Below, in pieces: positions 18,678-26,339 of a DNA stretch of 64,000 nt. The notes under the pieces were generated by a model. That model was not told the DNA's origin. It made no database searches and was given only the letters and a program-made list of their open reading frames with translations. This DNA is from CAMLIZ01 sp036231905. Its GTDB lineage: Bacteria > Pseudomonadota > Gammaproteobacteria > Burkholderiales > Burkholderiaceae_C. The stretch covers positions 310,001-374,000 of the forward strand of contig NZ_JAZARE010000002.1 of the NCBI RefSeq assembly GCF_036231905.1, in the 5' to 3' direction. The position numbers and the translations under genes are program-made. Numbering within the stretch: position 1 is the stretch's first letter; each line of letters begins with the position of its first letter.

Positions 18678-19253
18678 ATGCCGCAAAGCGCCTACGAACT
18701 CGCCCTCGCCGAACACTTCAGCACCTTCCATGCCCTGGCAGCATTGCAGCCGCAGGTGGAGCAGGTGGCCGGCGTGCTGGCCGATGCGCTGCGCTCGGGT
18801 GGCAAGGTCATGCTCTGCGGCAACGGCGGGTCCGCGTCCGACAGCCAGCACATTGCGGCGGAGCTCACCGGCCGCTTTGTCAAGGACCGCGCGCCGCTGG
18901 CGGGCCTGGCCTTGACCACGGACACCTCCGCGCTCACCAGCATTGGCAACGACTACGACTTCGGCGCGGTGTTCGAGCGCCAGGTGCGTGGCCTGGGCCG
19001 CGCGGGTGATTGCCTGATCGGCCTGTCCACGTCCGGCAATTCCGAGAACGTGATCCGCGCGGTCGAGGCCGCCCATGCGCTGGGTATCACCACCATCGGC
19101 CTGCTCGGGCGCGATGGCGGGCGCCTTGCAGCGCTGTGCCGGCATGCGGTGGTCGTGCCGAGCAACACCACGGCCCGCATCCAGGAGGCCCACATCTTCG
19201 TCGGCCACCTGTGGTGCCAGCTGATCGAGCAGCGGCTCGGCGTGGGGCAGTGA
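18678..19253 (+). CDS. gmhA: Phosphoheptose isomerase (SIS domain)
   Basis: A 191-residue SIS-domain protein. CGNGGSASDSQHIAAEL (about 48-64) and STSGNSENVIRA are the sugar-phosphate loops, and IQEAHIFVGH holds conserved Glu and His residues near the zinc/active site. It turns sedoheptulose 7-phosphate into D-glycero-D-manno-heptose 7-phosphate, first step of ADP-heptose synthesis. The related DiaA replication protein has the same fold, but the heptose kinase and adenylyltransferase genes directly downstream favour GmhA. Possible coupling: the rfaE1 reading begins at or just after the stop. Confidence 0.92.
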   Translation: MPQSAYELALAEHFSTFHALAALQPQVEQVAGVLADALRSGGKVMLCGNGGSASDSQHIAAELTGRFVKDRAPLAGLALTTDTSALTSIGNDYDFGAVFERQVRGLGRAGDCLIGLSTSGNSENVIRAVEAAHALGITTIGLLGRDGGRLAALCRHAVVVPSNTTARIQEAHIFVGHLWCQLIEQRLGVGQ

Positions 19254-19258
19254 GCGGC

Positions 19259-20194
19259 ATGCGGCCGACGCGGGAGCAGGTCGCCGGCAAGCGCGTGCTG
19301 GTGGTGGGCGACGCGATGCTGGACCGCTACTGGTACGGTGCGGTGGACCGGATCTCACCCGAGGCCCCCGTGCCGGTGGTGCGCGTCACGCGCGAGGAGG
19401 AACGCCTGGGCGGAGCCGCCAACGTGGCGCTGAACGTCAAGTCGCTGGGCGCACAGTGCACCTTCATGACGGTGGTCGGCACCGACGAGCCGGGGCAGAA
19501 GCTGCGCACTTTGCTGGAGCGCCAGCAGATCGCCACGGTGCTGGGCAGCGACCCCAAGCTCTACACCATCGTGAAGCTGCGGGTGATCGGCCGCTCGCAG
19601 CAGCTGATCCGCATCGACTTCGAGAACCAGCCCGACCACGAGGTGCTGCAGCAGATGCTCGCCGACTATGAGCGCGTGCTGCCCGAGCATGACGCGGTGC
19701 TGTTCTCCGACTACGGCAAGGGCGGGCTCACGCACATTCCGCGCATGATCGAGATGGCCCGCCAGGCCGGCATTCCGGTGCTGGTGGACCCCAAGGGCGC
19801 CGACTACGGCCGCTATGCCGGCGCCAATGTGATCACACCCAACCGGGCGGAACTCGCCCAGGTGGTGGGCAACTGGACCGACGAAGCGGACCTGCAACGC
19901 CGCGCGCTCGAACTGCGCCGGCGCCTGGGGCTGGATGCCGTGCTGCTCACCCGCTCGGAAGAAGGCATGAGCCTGTTCGACGCCAAGGAGCCCTTCCACG
20001 TGAAGGCGCTGGCGCGCGAGGTGTTCGACGTCACCGGCGCCGGCGACACCGTGATCGCCGCCATGGCCACCCTGGTGGCGTGTGGCGTGGACCTGCGCAG
20101 CGCCACCGCCTTGGCCAACCGGGCCGGCAGCATCGTGGTGGGCAAGTTCGGCACCGCCACCGTGAGCTACGACGAACTCTTTGCCTATGACTGA
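19259..20194 (+). CDS. rfaE1: D-glycero-beta-D-manno-heptose-7-phosphate kinase
   Basis: A 311-residue PfkB/ribokinase-family kinase equal to the N-terminal half of E. coli HldE. It shows GDAMLDRYWYGAVDRISPEAP, the glycine-rich RLGGAANVALN and the anion-hole motif DVTGAGDT with the catalytic Asp. It phosphorylates heptose 7-phosphate at C1. A GTG at 19250 overlapping the gmhA stop is an alternative in-frame start. The adenylyltransferase half is a separate gene overlapping this one by eight bases, a split HldE arrangement. Confidence 0.93.
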   Translation: MRPTREQVAGKRVLVVGDAMLDRYWYGAVDRISPEAPVPVVRVTREEERLGGAANVALNVKSLGAQCTFMTVVGTDEPGQKLRTLLERQQIATVLGSDPKLYTIVKLRVIGRSQQLIRIDFENQPDHEVLQQMLADYERVLPEHDAVLFSDYGKGGLTHIPRMIEMARQAGIPVLVDPKGADYGRYAGANVITPNRAELAQVVGNWTDEADLQRRALELRRRLGLDAVLLTRSEEGMSLFDAKEPFHVKALAREVFDVTGAGDTVIAAMATLVACGVDLRSATALANRAGSIVVGKFGTATVSYDELFAYD

Positions 20195-20687
20195 GCCGCA
20201 GGTGTTCGAGCCGATGGCCAAGCTGCTGGACGCAGAACAGGCGCTCGGCAGCTTGGCGCAGCGCCGCCCGATGGTGTTCACCAACGGCGTGTTCGACATC
20301 CTGCACCGCGGCCATGTGAGCTACCTCTGCGCCGCCCGTGCCCTGGGCGCCTGCCTGGTGGTGGGCTTGAATTCCGATGCCTCCGCGCGCGGCCTCAACA
20401 AGGGCCCCGACCGGCCGCTGAACAGCGAGCGCGACCGCGCCTTCGTGCTCGGCGGCCTGGCCTGCGTGGACGCGGTGGTGCTGTTCGGCGAGCACACACC
20501 AGTGGAACTGATCCGGCAGTTGCGGCCGGACATCTACGTCAAAGGGGGCGACTACGACATCGAGGCCCTGCCCGAGACCGCACTGGTGCGCAGCTGGGGC
20601 GGCCGTTCGCTCGCCCTGCCCTTCGTGAGCGGCTTTTCCACCACCCAGCTGGTGCAGCGCATCCGCGCGGCGGAGCAACGGCCATGA
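20187..20687 (+). CDS. rfaE2: Heptose 1-phosphate adenylyltransferase
   Basis: A 166-residue nucleotidyltransferase of the cytidylyltransferase-like fold, equal to the C-terminal half of HldE. The T/HxGH region appears as FTNGVFDILHRGHVSYL (about 27-43), and VKGGDYD follows. It makes ADP-D-glycero-beta-D-manno-heptose. The ATG at 20187 is preferred over the TTG at 20181. Its stop TGA overlaps an ATG at 20684 that opens the small frame lying in the repeat. Confidence 0.93.
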   Translation: MTEPQVFEPMAKLLDAEQALGSLAQRRPMVFTNGVFDILHRGHVSYLCAARALGACLVVGLNSDASARGLNKGPDRPLNSERDRAFVLGGLACVDAVVLFGEHTPVELIRQLRPDIYVKGGDYDIEALPETALVRSWGGRSLALPFVSGFSTTQLVQRIRAAEQRP

Positions 20688-20746
20688 GCCGCCGGGCCGC
20701 TCCCAAGGCGAATACCGCAGCCCGTATGGCGGAGGTTGCCCAATGA
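20684..20746 (+). CDS. Possible 20-codon ORF built by the intergenic repeat
   Basis: ATG at 20684 overlaps the rfaE2 stop, and the frame runs 20 codons, beginning MSRRAAPKAN, to TGA at 20744-20746. That stop in turn overlaps an ATG at 20743. Thus ATGA junctions chain rfaE2, this frame and the next gene. The peptide is basic and Ala-rich. The frame may only keep ribosomes moving across the gap, or be chance; no function is claimed. Confidence 0.3.
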   Translation: MSRRAAPKANTAARMAEVAQ

Positions 20747-20767
20747 GCGCGCCGGGCCGCTCCCAAG
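20691..20767 (+). repeat. Tandem intergenic repeat, copies 3 and 4 (inverted relative to copies 1 and 2)
   Basis: GCCGGGCCGCTCCCAAG occurs at 20691-20707 and again at 20751-20767, exactly 60 bases apart. Its reverse complement differs by one inserted base from the core at 10058 and 15003. Each unit ends with a GGAGG-type sequence (20731-20735 and 20793-20797). The second of these sits just upstream of the next gene's ATG at 20806. Confidence 0.75.
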
Positions 20768-20805
20768 CGCGAATCCCGGAGCGCGTCAGCGCGGAGGGTG
20801 GACCC

Positions 20806-21792
20806 ATGACCAAGCCCCTCATCGTGCGCGTGCGCAACTGGGTGGGCGACGTGGTGCTGGGCCTGCCGGCGCTCCGGCTGCTGGAACAGCACGGCTACTC
20901 GCTGCACATCGTGGCGCGGGGCAAGTGGGCGCCGGCGCTGCTGGCCGGTTATCCCTGGCCCGTGCATGTGCAGCCCAAGGGGCTGATGGAGCGTGCCGCT
21001 CAGCTGCGCAGCATCCGCGACGAGTGCGTGCGACAAGACCCCGGGTTCCGGCGGCGCGAAAACGCCTTCGTGCTGCCGCAGTCGTTCTCCAGCGCGCTGG
21101 AGATGCGGCTGGCCGGCCTGAAGGCGGTGGGTTATGGCCAGGAGGGGCGCAGCTTCCTGCTGGCGCGCTCTGAAAAGGTCACGTACGGCGGATCTGCCCT
21201 GGTGAGCTACTGGGAGCTCGCCTGCAAGTTCCTGCGTGTGGAGGGCGCGCCCCCGGCCCACATCGACATGCAGCTGGCACCGGCCAAGGTGGCGCAAGCG
21301 CGTGAACTGCTGGCCCAGCATGCGGTGCCACCGGGCTACATCGTGATCTGCCCGTTCGCGGCCGGCCTGGCCACCGAACGCAAGCTGGAGAAGAAGTGGC
21401 CCGGCTTTCCCGATTTCGTGCGCCAGGCCGCGCGTGAATTCGGCCGCCGCCTGGTGGTGTATCCCGGGCCGGGGGAACACGAGCTGGCGCGCAGCCTGTA
21501 CCCCGATGCTTTGATGCTCGAAGGCTCCGACCTGGCCGTCTACGGCGCGCTGTTGCGCGACGCGGCCCTGGTGGTTGCAAACGACACCGGGCCCGGCCAC
21601 ATGGCGGGCGCCCTGGGCGTCACGGTGCTCAGCGTGCTGGGCCCGACCGTGGCGCATCAGTGGGCGCCCTACGGGCCGCGGGTGCACGTGGTACAGCACC
21701 CGCAGCCGCCGGACGGTGCGACGGTGTGGCCGAGCGTCGACGAAGTGATGGCCAAGGCGCGTGAGCTGCTGGCCAGCACGGCGGCAGGATGA
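20806..21792 (+). CDS. waaF: Heptosyltransferase family (GT9), probably heptosyltransferase II
   Basis: A 328-residue GT9 enzyme. It begins LIVRVRNWVGDVVLGLPALRLL, with the conserved WVGD motif of WaaF, and has the nucleotide-heptose site VVANDTGPGHMAGALGVTVLSVLGPT. It probably adds the second heptose of the inner core. The ATG at 20806 follows GGAGGGTGG and is preferred. A frame opening 21 codons earlier at 20743 lies in the repeat and overlaps the small ORF, so an N-terminally extended form is possible. Assignment to WaaF rather than another heptosyltransferase rests on the motif and on neighbouring gmhA/rfaE genes. Confidence 0.85.
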   Translation: MTKPLIVRVRNWVGDVVLGLPALRLLEQHGYSLHIVARGKWAPALLAGYPWPVHVQPKGLMERAAQLRSIRDECVRQDPGFRRRENAFVLPQSFSSALEMRLAGLKAVGYGQEGRSFLLARSEKVTYGGSALVSYWELACKFLRVEGAPPAHIDMQLAPAKVAQARELLAQHAVPPGYIVICPFAAGLATERKLEKKWPGFPDFVRQAAREFGRRLVVYPGPGEHELARSLYPDALMLEGSDLAVYGALLRDAALVVANDTGPGHMAGALGVTVLSVLGPTVAHQWAPYGPRVHVVQHPQPPDGATVWPSVDEVMAKARELLASTAAG

Positions 21793-22865
21793 GTGAACGA
21801 GAGCCGATTCACATCGGCCTCGGGCTGGGCCGCATCCGCCACTGGCACGACGGACTCGGCGAGTTCTCTCGCCAGCTCGGCATGGCGCTGGCCGCCCAGG
21901 CGCCGCGGCTGCAGGCTGAACGCGGATGGCGTCTGCACTTCCACCTGCCCCGGGCATTCCACGGCTGCTTTGGTGACCAGGTGGGGTACCTGGCCACGCA
22001 CACCACGCAGCGCTGGCTGCACGCGCTGCCGATGCGCTTCGCCTTGTGGCACACCTGGCACCAGCACAACCGCCTGAAGCCCCCGCTGGGCACGCGACGG
22101 CGCGTGGAAACCATCCACGACCTCAACTTCCTGCACAACAAGCAGGGCCCCAAGATCGAGCGCTATCGCCGCATCCATCGCCAGCGGCTGCAGCACCTGG
22201 ACGCCGCGGTGGCGATCACCCACCACGTGGCCGCCGACATCGCACGTGAACTGGCGCCAGTGAGCACGCCGGTGGAGGTGATCCACAACGGCAGCACCGA
22301 TCTCACGGCCCACGCGCAGCAAGCGCTGCCAGACCTGGGCGGCGCCCCCTTCCTGCTGCACGTGAGCCGCATGGCCCCCAGCAAGAACATCGTGGCACTG
22401 CTGGACCTGGCAGCGGCCTGGCCGGAAAAACGCCTGGTGCTGGCCGGCGCCCCCAGCCCCTACACCGACGAGGTGCGCCGCATGGTGGCCGAGCGCGGCC
22501 TGCACAACGTGCTGATCCGCCATGACCTGAGCGAGGCGCAAAAGGCCTGGGCCTATGCCCATTGCGAAGGCTTCCTGTTCCCGTCTCTTGCAGAAGGGTT
22601 CGGGCTGCCGCCGCTGGAGGCCATGCACTTCGGCAAGCCGGTGTTCCTGTCGCGGCTGACCTCGCTGCCGGAGGTGGGGGGAGATGCGGCGTTCTACTTC
22701 GACAGCTTCGATGGGGCTGCGACGCGGGCCGTGGTGGAACACGGCCTGGCCGCAGGTGCCGACCCGGCGCGCCAGGCGGCGGTAGCGGCCCATGCCAGGC
22801 AATTCAGCTGGCAGCGTTGTGCCGAGCGCTATGTCGCGCTGTACACGCGGCTGCTGGAGCGCTAA
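21789..22865 (+). CDS. Glycosyltransferase family 4 protein
   Basis: A 358-residue GT-B enzyme. The C-terminal domain has HVSRMAPSKNIVALLDL and the E-x7-E motif in EGFGLPPLEAMHFGKPV, typical of retaining GT4 enzymes. The N-terminal half includes ETIHDLNFLHNKQGPKI, which probably contributes to acceptor binding. It overlaps the previous heptosyltransferase gene by four bases (ATGA) and the following gene by one base, so it belongs to the core-oligosaccharide operon. The sugar it transfers cannot be told. Confidence 0.88.
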   Translation: MSEREPIHIGLGLGRIRHWHDGLGEFSRQLGMALAAQAPRLQAERGWRLHFHLPRAFHGCFGDQVGYLATHTTQRWLHALPMRFALWHTWHQHNRLKPPLGTRRRVETIHDLNFLHNKQGPKIERYRRIHRQRLQHLDAAVAITHHVAADIARELAPVSTPVEVIHNGSTDLTAHAQQALPDLGGAPFLLHVSRMAPSKNIVALLDLAAAWPEKRLVLAGAPSPYTDEVRRMVAERGLHNVLIRHDLSEAQKAWAYAHCEGFLFPSLAEGFGLPPLEAMHFGKPVFLSRLTSLPEVGGDAAFYFDSFDGAATRAVVEHGLAAGADPARQAAVAAHARQFSWQRCAERYVALYTRLLER

Positions 22866-23671
22866 TGCTAGAACTGCCGCAAGTGACGCTGTGCTGCGTG
22901 GACACGCGCACACCACAGCTCGCACTGGCCGCGCTGGCGCGTTGCACGGCGGGCATCCGCTTCGCGGAGGTGCTGCTGTTCACCGACACGCGCGTTTGCA
23001 GGCAGGCACCGCCGGGTGTGCGGCTGGTGGACATGCGCATCGAGTCGGTTGCTGCTTATTCGGAGTTCATGCTGCGCGGCATCACGCCGCACATCGCCAC
23101 TTCCCACTGGCTCATCGTGCAATGGGACGGGTTCGTGCTGGACGCCTCGGCATGGCGCCCCGAGTTCCTGGACCATGACTACATCGGCGCCCCCTGGCCG
23201 AAGGTGGAAGGCGAACGCGCCGTGGGCAACGGCGGCTTCTCCTTGCGCTCGCGCCGCCTGCTGCAGGCGCTGCAGGATCCCGAAATCGTGGTGTCGCACC
23301 CTGAGGATGTGTGCATCTGCCAGCTGAACCGTGACCACCTGGAGCAGCAGCACGGCATCCGGTTTGCGCCGCTGGCGCTGGCGCGACACTTTGCCTATGA
23401 GCGCGCCAAACCGAACCATCCCACCTTCGGCGTCCACGGCCTGTTCAATTTCGCAGACGTGTTCAGCCCGGAAGAGCTGCTGCAGTTGCTGCGCGGCCTG
23501 CCCGACGAGATGTGTCGTGGCCTTGATGCGCACGACCTGGCGGAAGAGCTGCTGCGCCGCGGCGAGCTCGACGCAGCGGCGGTGATCATCGACAAGCGCA
23601 AGCGGCTGGGCATGACAGACCGGCGCAGCTGGCGCCTGCGCCTGAAGCACCGCCTGGCACGCTGGCGCTAA
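22865..23671 (+). CDS. DUF5672 family glycosyltransferase-like protein
   Basis: A 268-residue protein. It shows the DUF5672 pattern: LIVQWDGFVLDASAWRPEFLD, then DYIGAPWP and VGNGGFSLRSRRLL. These resemble the donor-binding region of GT-A glycosyltransferases, with a D-x-D-like acidic site. The start overlaps the upstream stop (TAATG). It is the last gene of the plus-strand core cluster and collides tail to tail with the minus-strand operon, overlapping it by four bases. The substrate is unknown. Confidence 0.82.
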   Translation: MLELPQVTLCCVDTRTPQLALAALARCTAGIRFAEVLLFTDTRVCRQAPPGVRLVDMRIESVAAYSEFMLRGITPHIATSHWLIVQWDGFVLDASAWRPEFLDHDYIGAPWPKVEGERAVGNGGFSLRSRRLLQALQDPEIVVSHPEDVCICQLNRDHLEQQHGIRFAPLALARHFAYERAKPNHPTFGVHGLFNFADVFSPEELLQLLRGLPDEMCRGLDAHDLAEELLRRGELDAAAVIIDKRKRLGMTDRRSWRLRLKHRLARWR

Positions 23672-24513
23672 TCGGACGGCCCGAACAGCTGCACCGCGCC
23701 CGCCGCTTCGGCTGGCCGCAGGCGCAACACCGCCAAGTTGTCCAGCTGCTGTGCGCTCAACTGGGCCCGAACACGGTTGCGAGCCGCCGGCCCGGCATGC
23801 AGGGCGAACACCAGCGCCATGGTCTCTCCGAAGTAGAACGCCTTGCCCTGCGACGCCAGCAAGGTGGCCTCCGGGTTGAAGTCCGTCCCGCTCACCGTGC
23901 GGCAGTCGGGCGGAATGGTGCTTCGTTTGGCGGCGATGGGATGGCGCACAACCAGGGTGCGGCGCACGTCAAGGCCAAAGCTGGTGATCACGGCGGCGGG
24001 CTGCAGGCCAGGGGATTCGAAGAACACATGGTCGATGCCGTCCAGCGCCATCGCGCTGCGCGGCGACACGGTGGCCAGGTCCAGCAGGCCGCACACCGGC
24101 TGGACCTGGAAGTCCTGCAGCCAACCGGGCAGCGCGCCGTAGTCCCGGAAGGTGAAATACGGCGGCCGGCCGGTGATGCGGTCCAGCTCGAAGTTGCGCG
24201 GTTCGCGCCGCAAGGTATCCAGGCCGTCGTCGAGGTAGGCAATGGAGTGGGCATCCGCAGCGGCCGCAGCAATGCGCCGATTGAAACGATGGTGCGGCAG
24301 GTACAGCGTGCGCACCTGGCCCAGCCGTGCCAGCCCTCGCACAAGGCGCAGGCTCCAGATGCCGATCGGCAGATGGCTGACGCGCTCGACGTGCTGGCGT
24401 TCGAAGCGCCTCGGTTCATACAGCAGCAGGGCCCGGCCGTGCACCACGTTCCGCACGCCGCGCACCGCCACCGCGTAGTTGACCAGGTTGGTGCAGACCA
24501 GGACGTCCAGCAT
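23668..24513 (-). CDS. Unidentified protein with Asp-Asp-Gly motif, possible sialyltransferase-like enzyme
   Basis: A 281-residue protein of no family I can name with certainty. It starts MLDVLVCTNLVNYAVAVRG, a Rossmann-like strand and loop, then YEPRRFERQHVERVSHLP. Residues about 92-96 read YLDDG, a motif shared with GT52 and polysialyltransferase-type enzymes. Later residues include HPIAAKR and a VFFESPG-type strand. It is the last gene of the minus-strand operon after two glycosyltransferases and a methyltransferase. The context supports a surface-glycan role; a transferase activity is inference from the motif alone. Confidence 0.55.
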   Translation of the reverse strand: MLDVLVCTNLVNYAVAVRGVRNVVHGRALLLYEPRRFERQHVERVSHLPIGIWSLRLVRGLARLGQVRTLYLPHHRFNRRIAAAAADAHSIAYLDDGLDTLRREPRNFELDRITGRPPYFTFRDYGALPGWLQDFQVQPVCGLLDLATVSPRSAMALDGIDHVFFESPGLQPAAVITSFGLDVRRTLVVRHPIAAKRSTIPPDCRTVSGTDFNPEATLLASQGKAFYFGETMALVFALHAGPAARNRVRAQLSAQQLDNLAVLRLRPAEAAGAVQLFGPSD

Positions 24514-24533
24514 GTCGGCCGGGCGGACGCTTG

Positions 24534-25205
24534 TCAGACGTTCATGCCGGCTTCCGCGCGCTCATGGTGGCGATGCCATTCGTCCGCCATCGGTGCTTCG
24601 CGGTAGTCCTTGAAACACGGCGTGCCGAGGGTGTAGTGCAACAGCTTGGCGTCGTAGTTGTCTTCGTATTCGGTGGTCAGCCAGTTCCACTCCCTGGGCA
24701 AGGCACCCACTTCGGCATCGTCGAGCCAGCTGAAACGGTGCAGGAAGGCGCCCGTCTGAGCCATCAGGAACTCGGGCGTGAGGATGCGGTTCTTGGGATG
24801 CTCGCAGTTCCACAGCATCACGCTCGACCAGTTCTTGCGCGGGTAGTTCTGGTTCTTGTTGCCCAGGTACTTGGTGCTGGCCTTGGTGACGTAGTCATGC
24901 TGCACCACCTGCACCGCCTTGCGCGGGTCACGCAAGGCCCACAGCTCGGCGATGTCGGCTCGGCAGATCATGTCGCCATCAGCAAAGATCGCCCAGCCGT
25001 CGTAGCCGCACAGATACGGCGTGAGGAATCGCGAGTAGATGAAGGTGTTGCTGCCATCGCCGTGCGTCTCCTTGTAAAGCGGCAGCGACTGCAGCACCAG
25101 CGGCGTGAAGGCGACGGGCTGGCTGGCCTTCTCGAGCACGCTCTGGCAGAACGTGTGATAGGCGACCGCCTCGCGGGGGTCGAAACCGATGAAGAGCTTG
25201 ATCAC
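24534..25205 (-). CDS. Glycosyltransferase, GT8-like
   Basis: A 223-residue GT-A-fold protein. It begins IKLFIGFDPREAVAYHTF, then RFLTPYLCGYDGWAIFADGDMI, where D-G-D is the likely metal and sugar-nucleotide site. It continues with KNWSSVMLWNC and REWNWLTTEYED. The GTG start at 25205 is chosen because GGAGGTAAC lies just upstream and the family sequence begins there; the frame extends to 25250 without family-like residues. It is third in a minus-strand operon. Related proteins of this length are common in Burkholderiales lipopolysaccharide and capsule regions. Confidence 0.85.
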   Translation of the reverse strand: MIKLFIGFDPREAVAYHTFCQSVLEKASQPVAFTPLVLQSLPLYKETHGDGSNTFIYSRFLTPYLCGYDGWAIFADGDMICRADIAELWALRDPRKAVQVVQHDYVTKASTKYLGNKNQNYPRKNWSSVMLWNCEHPKNRILTPEFLMAQTGAFLHRFSWLDDAEVGALPREWNWLTTEYEDNYDAKLLHYTLGTPCFKDYREAPMADEWHRHHERAEAGMNV

Positions 25206-25286
25206 GTTGTTACCTCCATGGATGTCGCCCCCCAGGGGCATGCCCGCCACTGTAGCCCCAGCGTCCTGCTGGCTGGTGGATACGCG

Positions 25287-26339
25287 TCAAGCTTCGACCA
25301 CCGTGCGCCAGCGCGAGGCGATTGCGTCCAGGCTGTAGTGCGCGGCAAGGAGCGACTGGCCCGCTTGCACGTCCTTGGCACGGCGCTCGGTGTCGTGCAG
25401 GTAGCCACCCAATCCGTACGCCCAGTCGTCCAGCACGGTGCAGTGGGCGAACTCGTCGTAGCTCGGAATGCGGGTCGCCATCACGTTCAACCCATGCAGC
25501 AAGGCGGTGGCCACCCGGTTGTTCGTCTTGCAGCGGGTGAAAGGGTTCAGGCCCACCGGGATCACACACGCACCGTGCAGCCGAAGTGCCGGAGAAAAGC
25601 TGTCGGCATGCCAGGGCAGATAGGCACGCGGAAACTCCCAGCCCGCGGTGATGCGGCGGAACTTTGCCTCATCGTTGCTGATGACGGTCAGGCTGACCGC
25701 GGCTTGCCGATGCGCCTGGTGCATTGCCTCCTGGATGCGCTGCAGGTCCGCCATGCCACCGTCCGTGCCGGCGCTGCCATGGTTGCCGAACCAGACCAAT
25801 CGGCGCGACCGCGGTACGCCGGTACCACGCAGCCACTGCCGCAGGCACAACAGCCGGAATTGCGCGCGGGGGGCTCGCCAGGGGTGCGCGGTATCGAAGG
25901 GTGGTTCGGCCGCGTCCGGTACCACCACGACCCGGAACTGGCCGGGACTCTCGCTTCGGACCGCCTCAGCCAGTGCCTGCGACGCCACCACCACGGTGTC
26001 GACCGATGCCACAGCGTGGCGCAAGACAGCCGCACGCTGGCCCAGCGCCGGATCGGCGCCCTCGAAGTGGAAATGGTTGTCGCACAGGTCCAGCAGCACG
26101 CGGGTGCCGCCGCTGCGACGGCACTGCAGCGCACGTTCCAGCGACGCGGGGTCGTAGCGTTTGGAAAGTACCAGCACCGCGGGCACCTGGGTGTCCTCGG
26201 GCCGGAACAGGCCAACGTCCATGTCCAGGCCGCGCAGGTGCTCGACGATGCGCTGGCATCGCAGGCGGTAGCTGGCAATGCGCATGTCGGTGGTGTGCGG
26301 CCACCACCGTACCGCACGGGCCGACGGGCCGTGGTTCAT
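25287..26339 (-). CDS. Glycosyltransferase-like protein (GT-B type)
   Basis: A 350-residue protein. The N-terminal part has RIASYRLRCQRIVEHLRG and LSKRYDP, and the middle holds LVWFGNHGSAGTDGGMADL, like the start of the second domain of GT-B enzymes. The C-terminal part carries NPFTRCKTNNRVATALLHGLNV, where GT4 enzymes place their donor-binding motif. It overlaps the upstream methyltransferase stop by four bases (ATGA), confirming the operon and the start at 26339. A clear E-x7-E motif is missing, so the subfamily is uncertain. Confidence 0.75.
   Translation of the reverse strand: MNHGPSARAVRWWPHTTDMRIASYRLRCQRIVEHLRGLDMDVGLFRPEDTQVPAVLVLSKRYDPASLERALQCRRSGGTRVLLDLCDNHFHFEGADPALGQRAAVLRHAVASVDTVVVASQALAEAVRSESPGQFRVVVVPDAAEPPFDTAHPWRAPRAQFRLLCLRQWLRGTGVPRSRRLVWFGNHGSAGTDGGMADLQRIQEAMHQAHRQAAVSLTVISNDEAKFRRITAGWEFPRAYLPWHADSFSPALRLHGACVIPVGLNPFTRCKTNNRVATALLHGLNVMATRIPSYDEFAHCTVLDDWAYGLGGYLHDTERRAKDVQAGQSLLAAHYSLDAIASRWRTVVEA

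Noticed and set aside
25210..25245. Fifth copy of the intergenic repeat near GCCCCCCAGGGGC
   Set aside because: Only a short C/G run is shared; the diagnostic GCCGGGCCGC core is absent.
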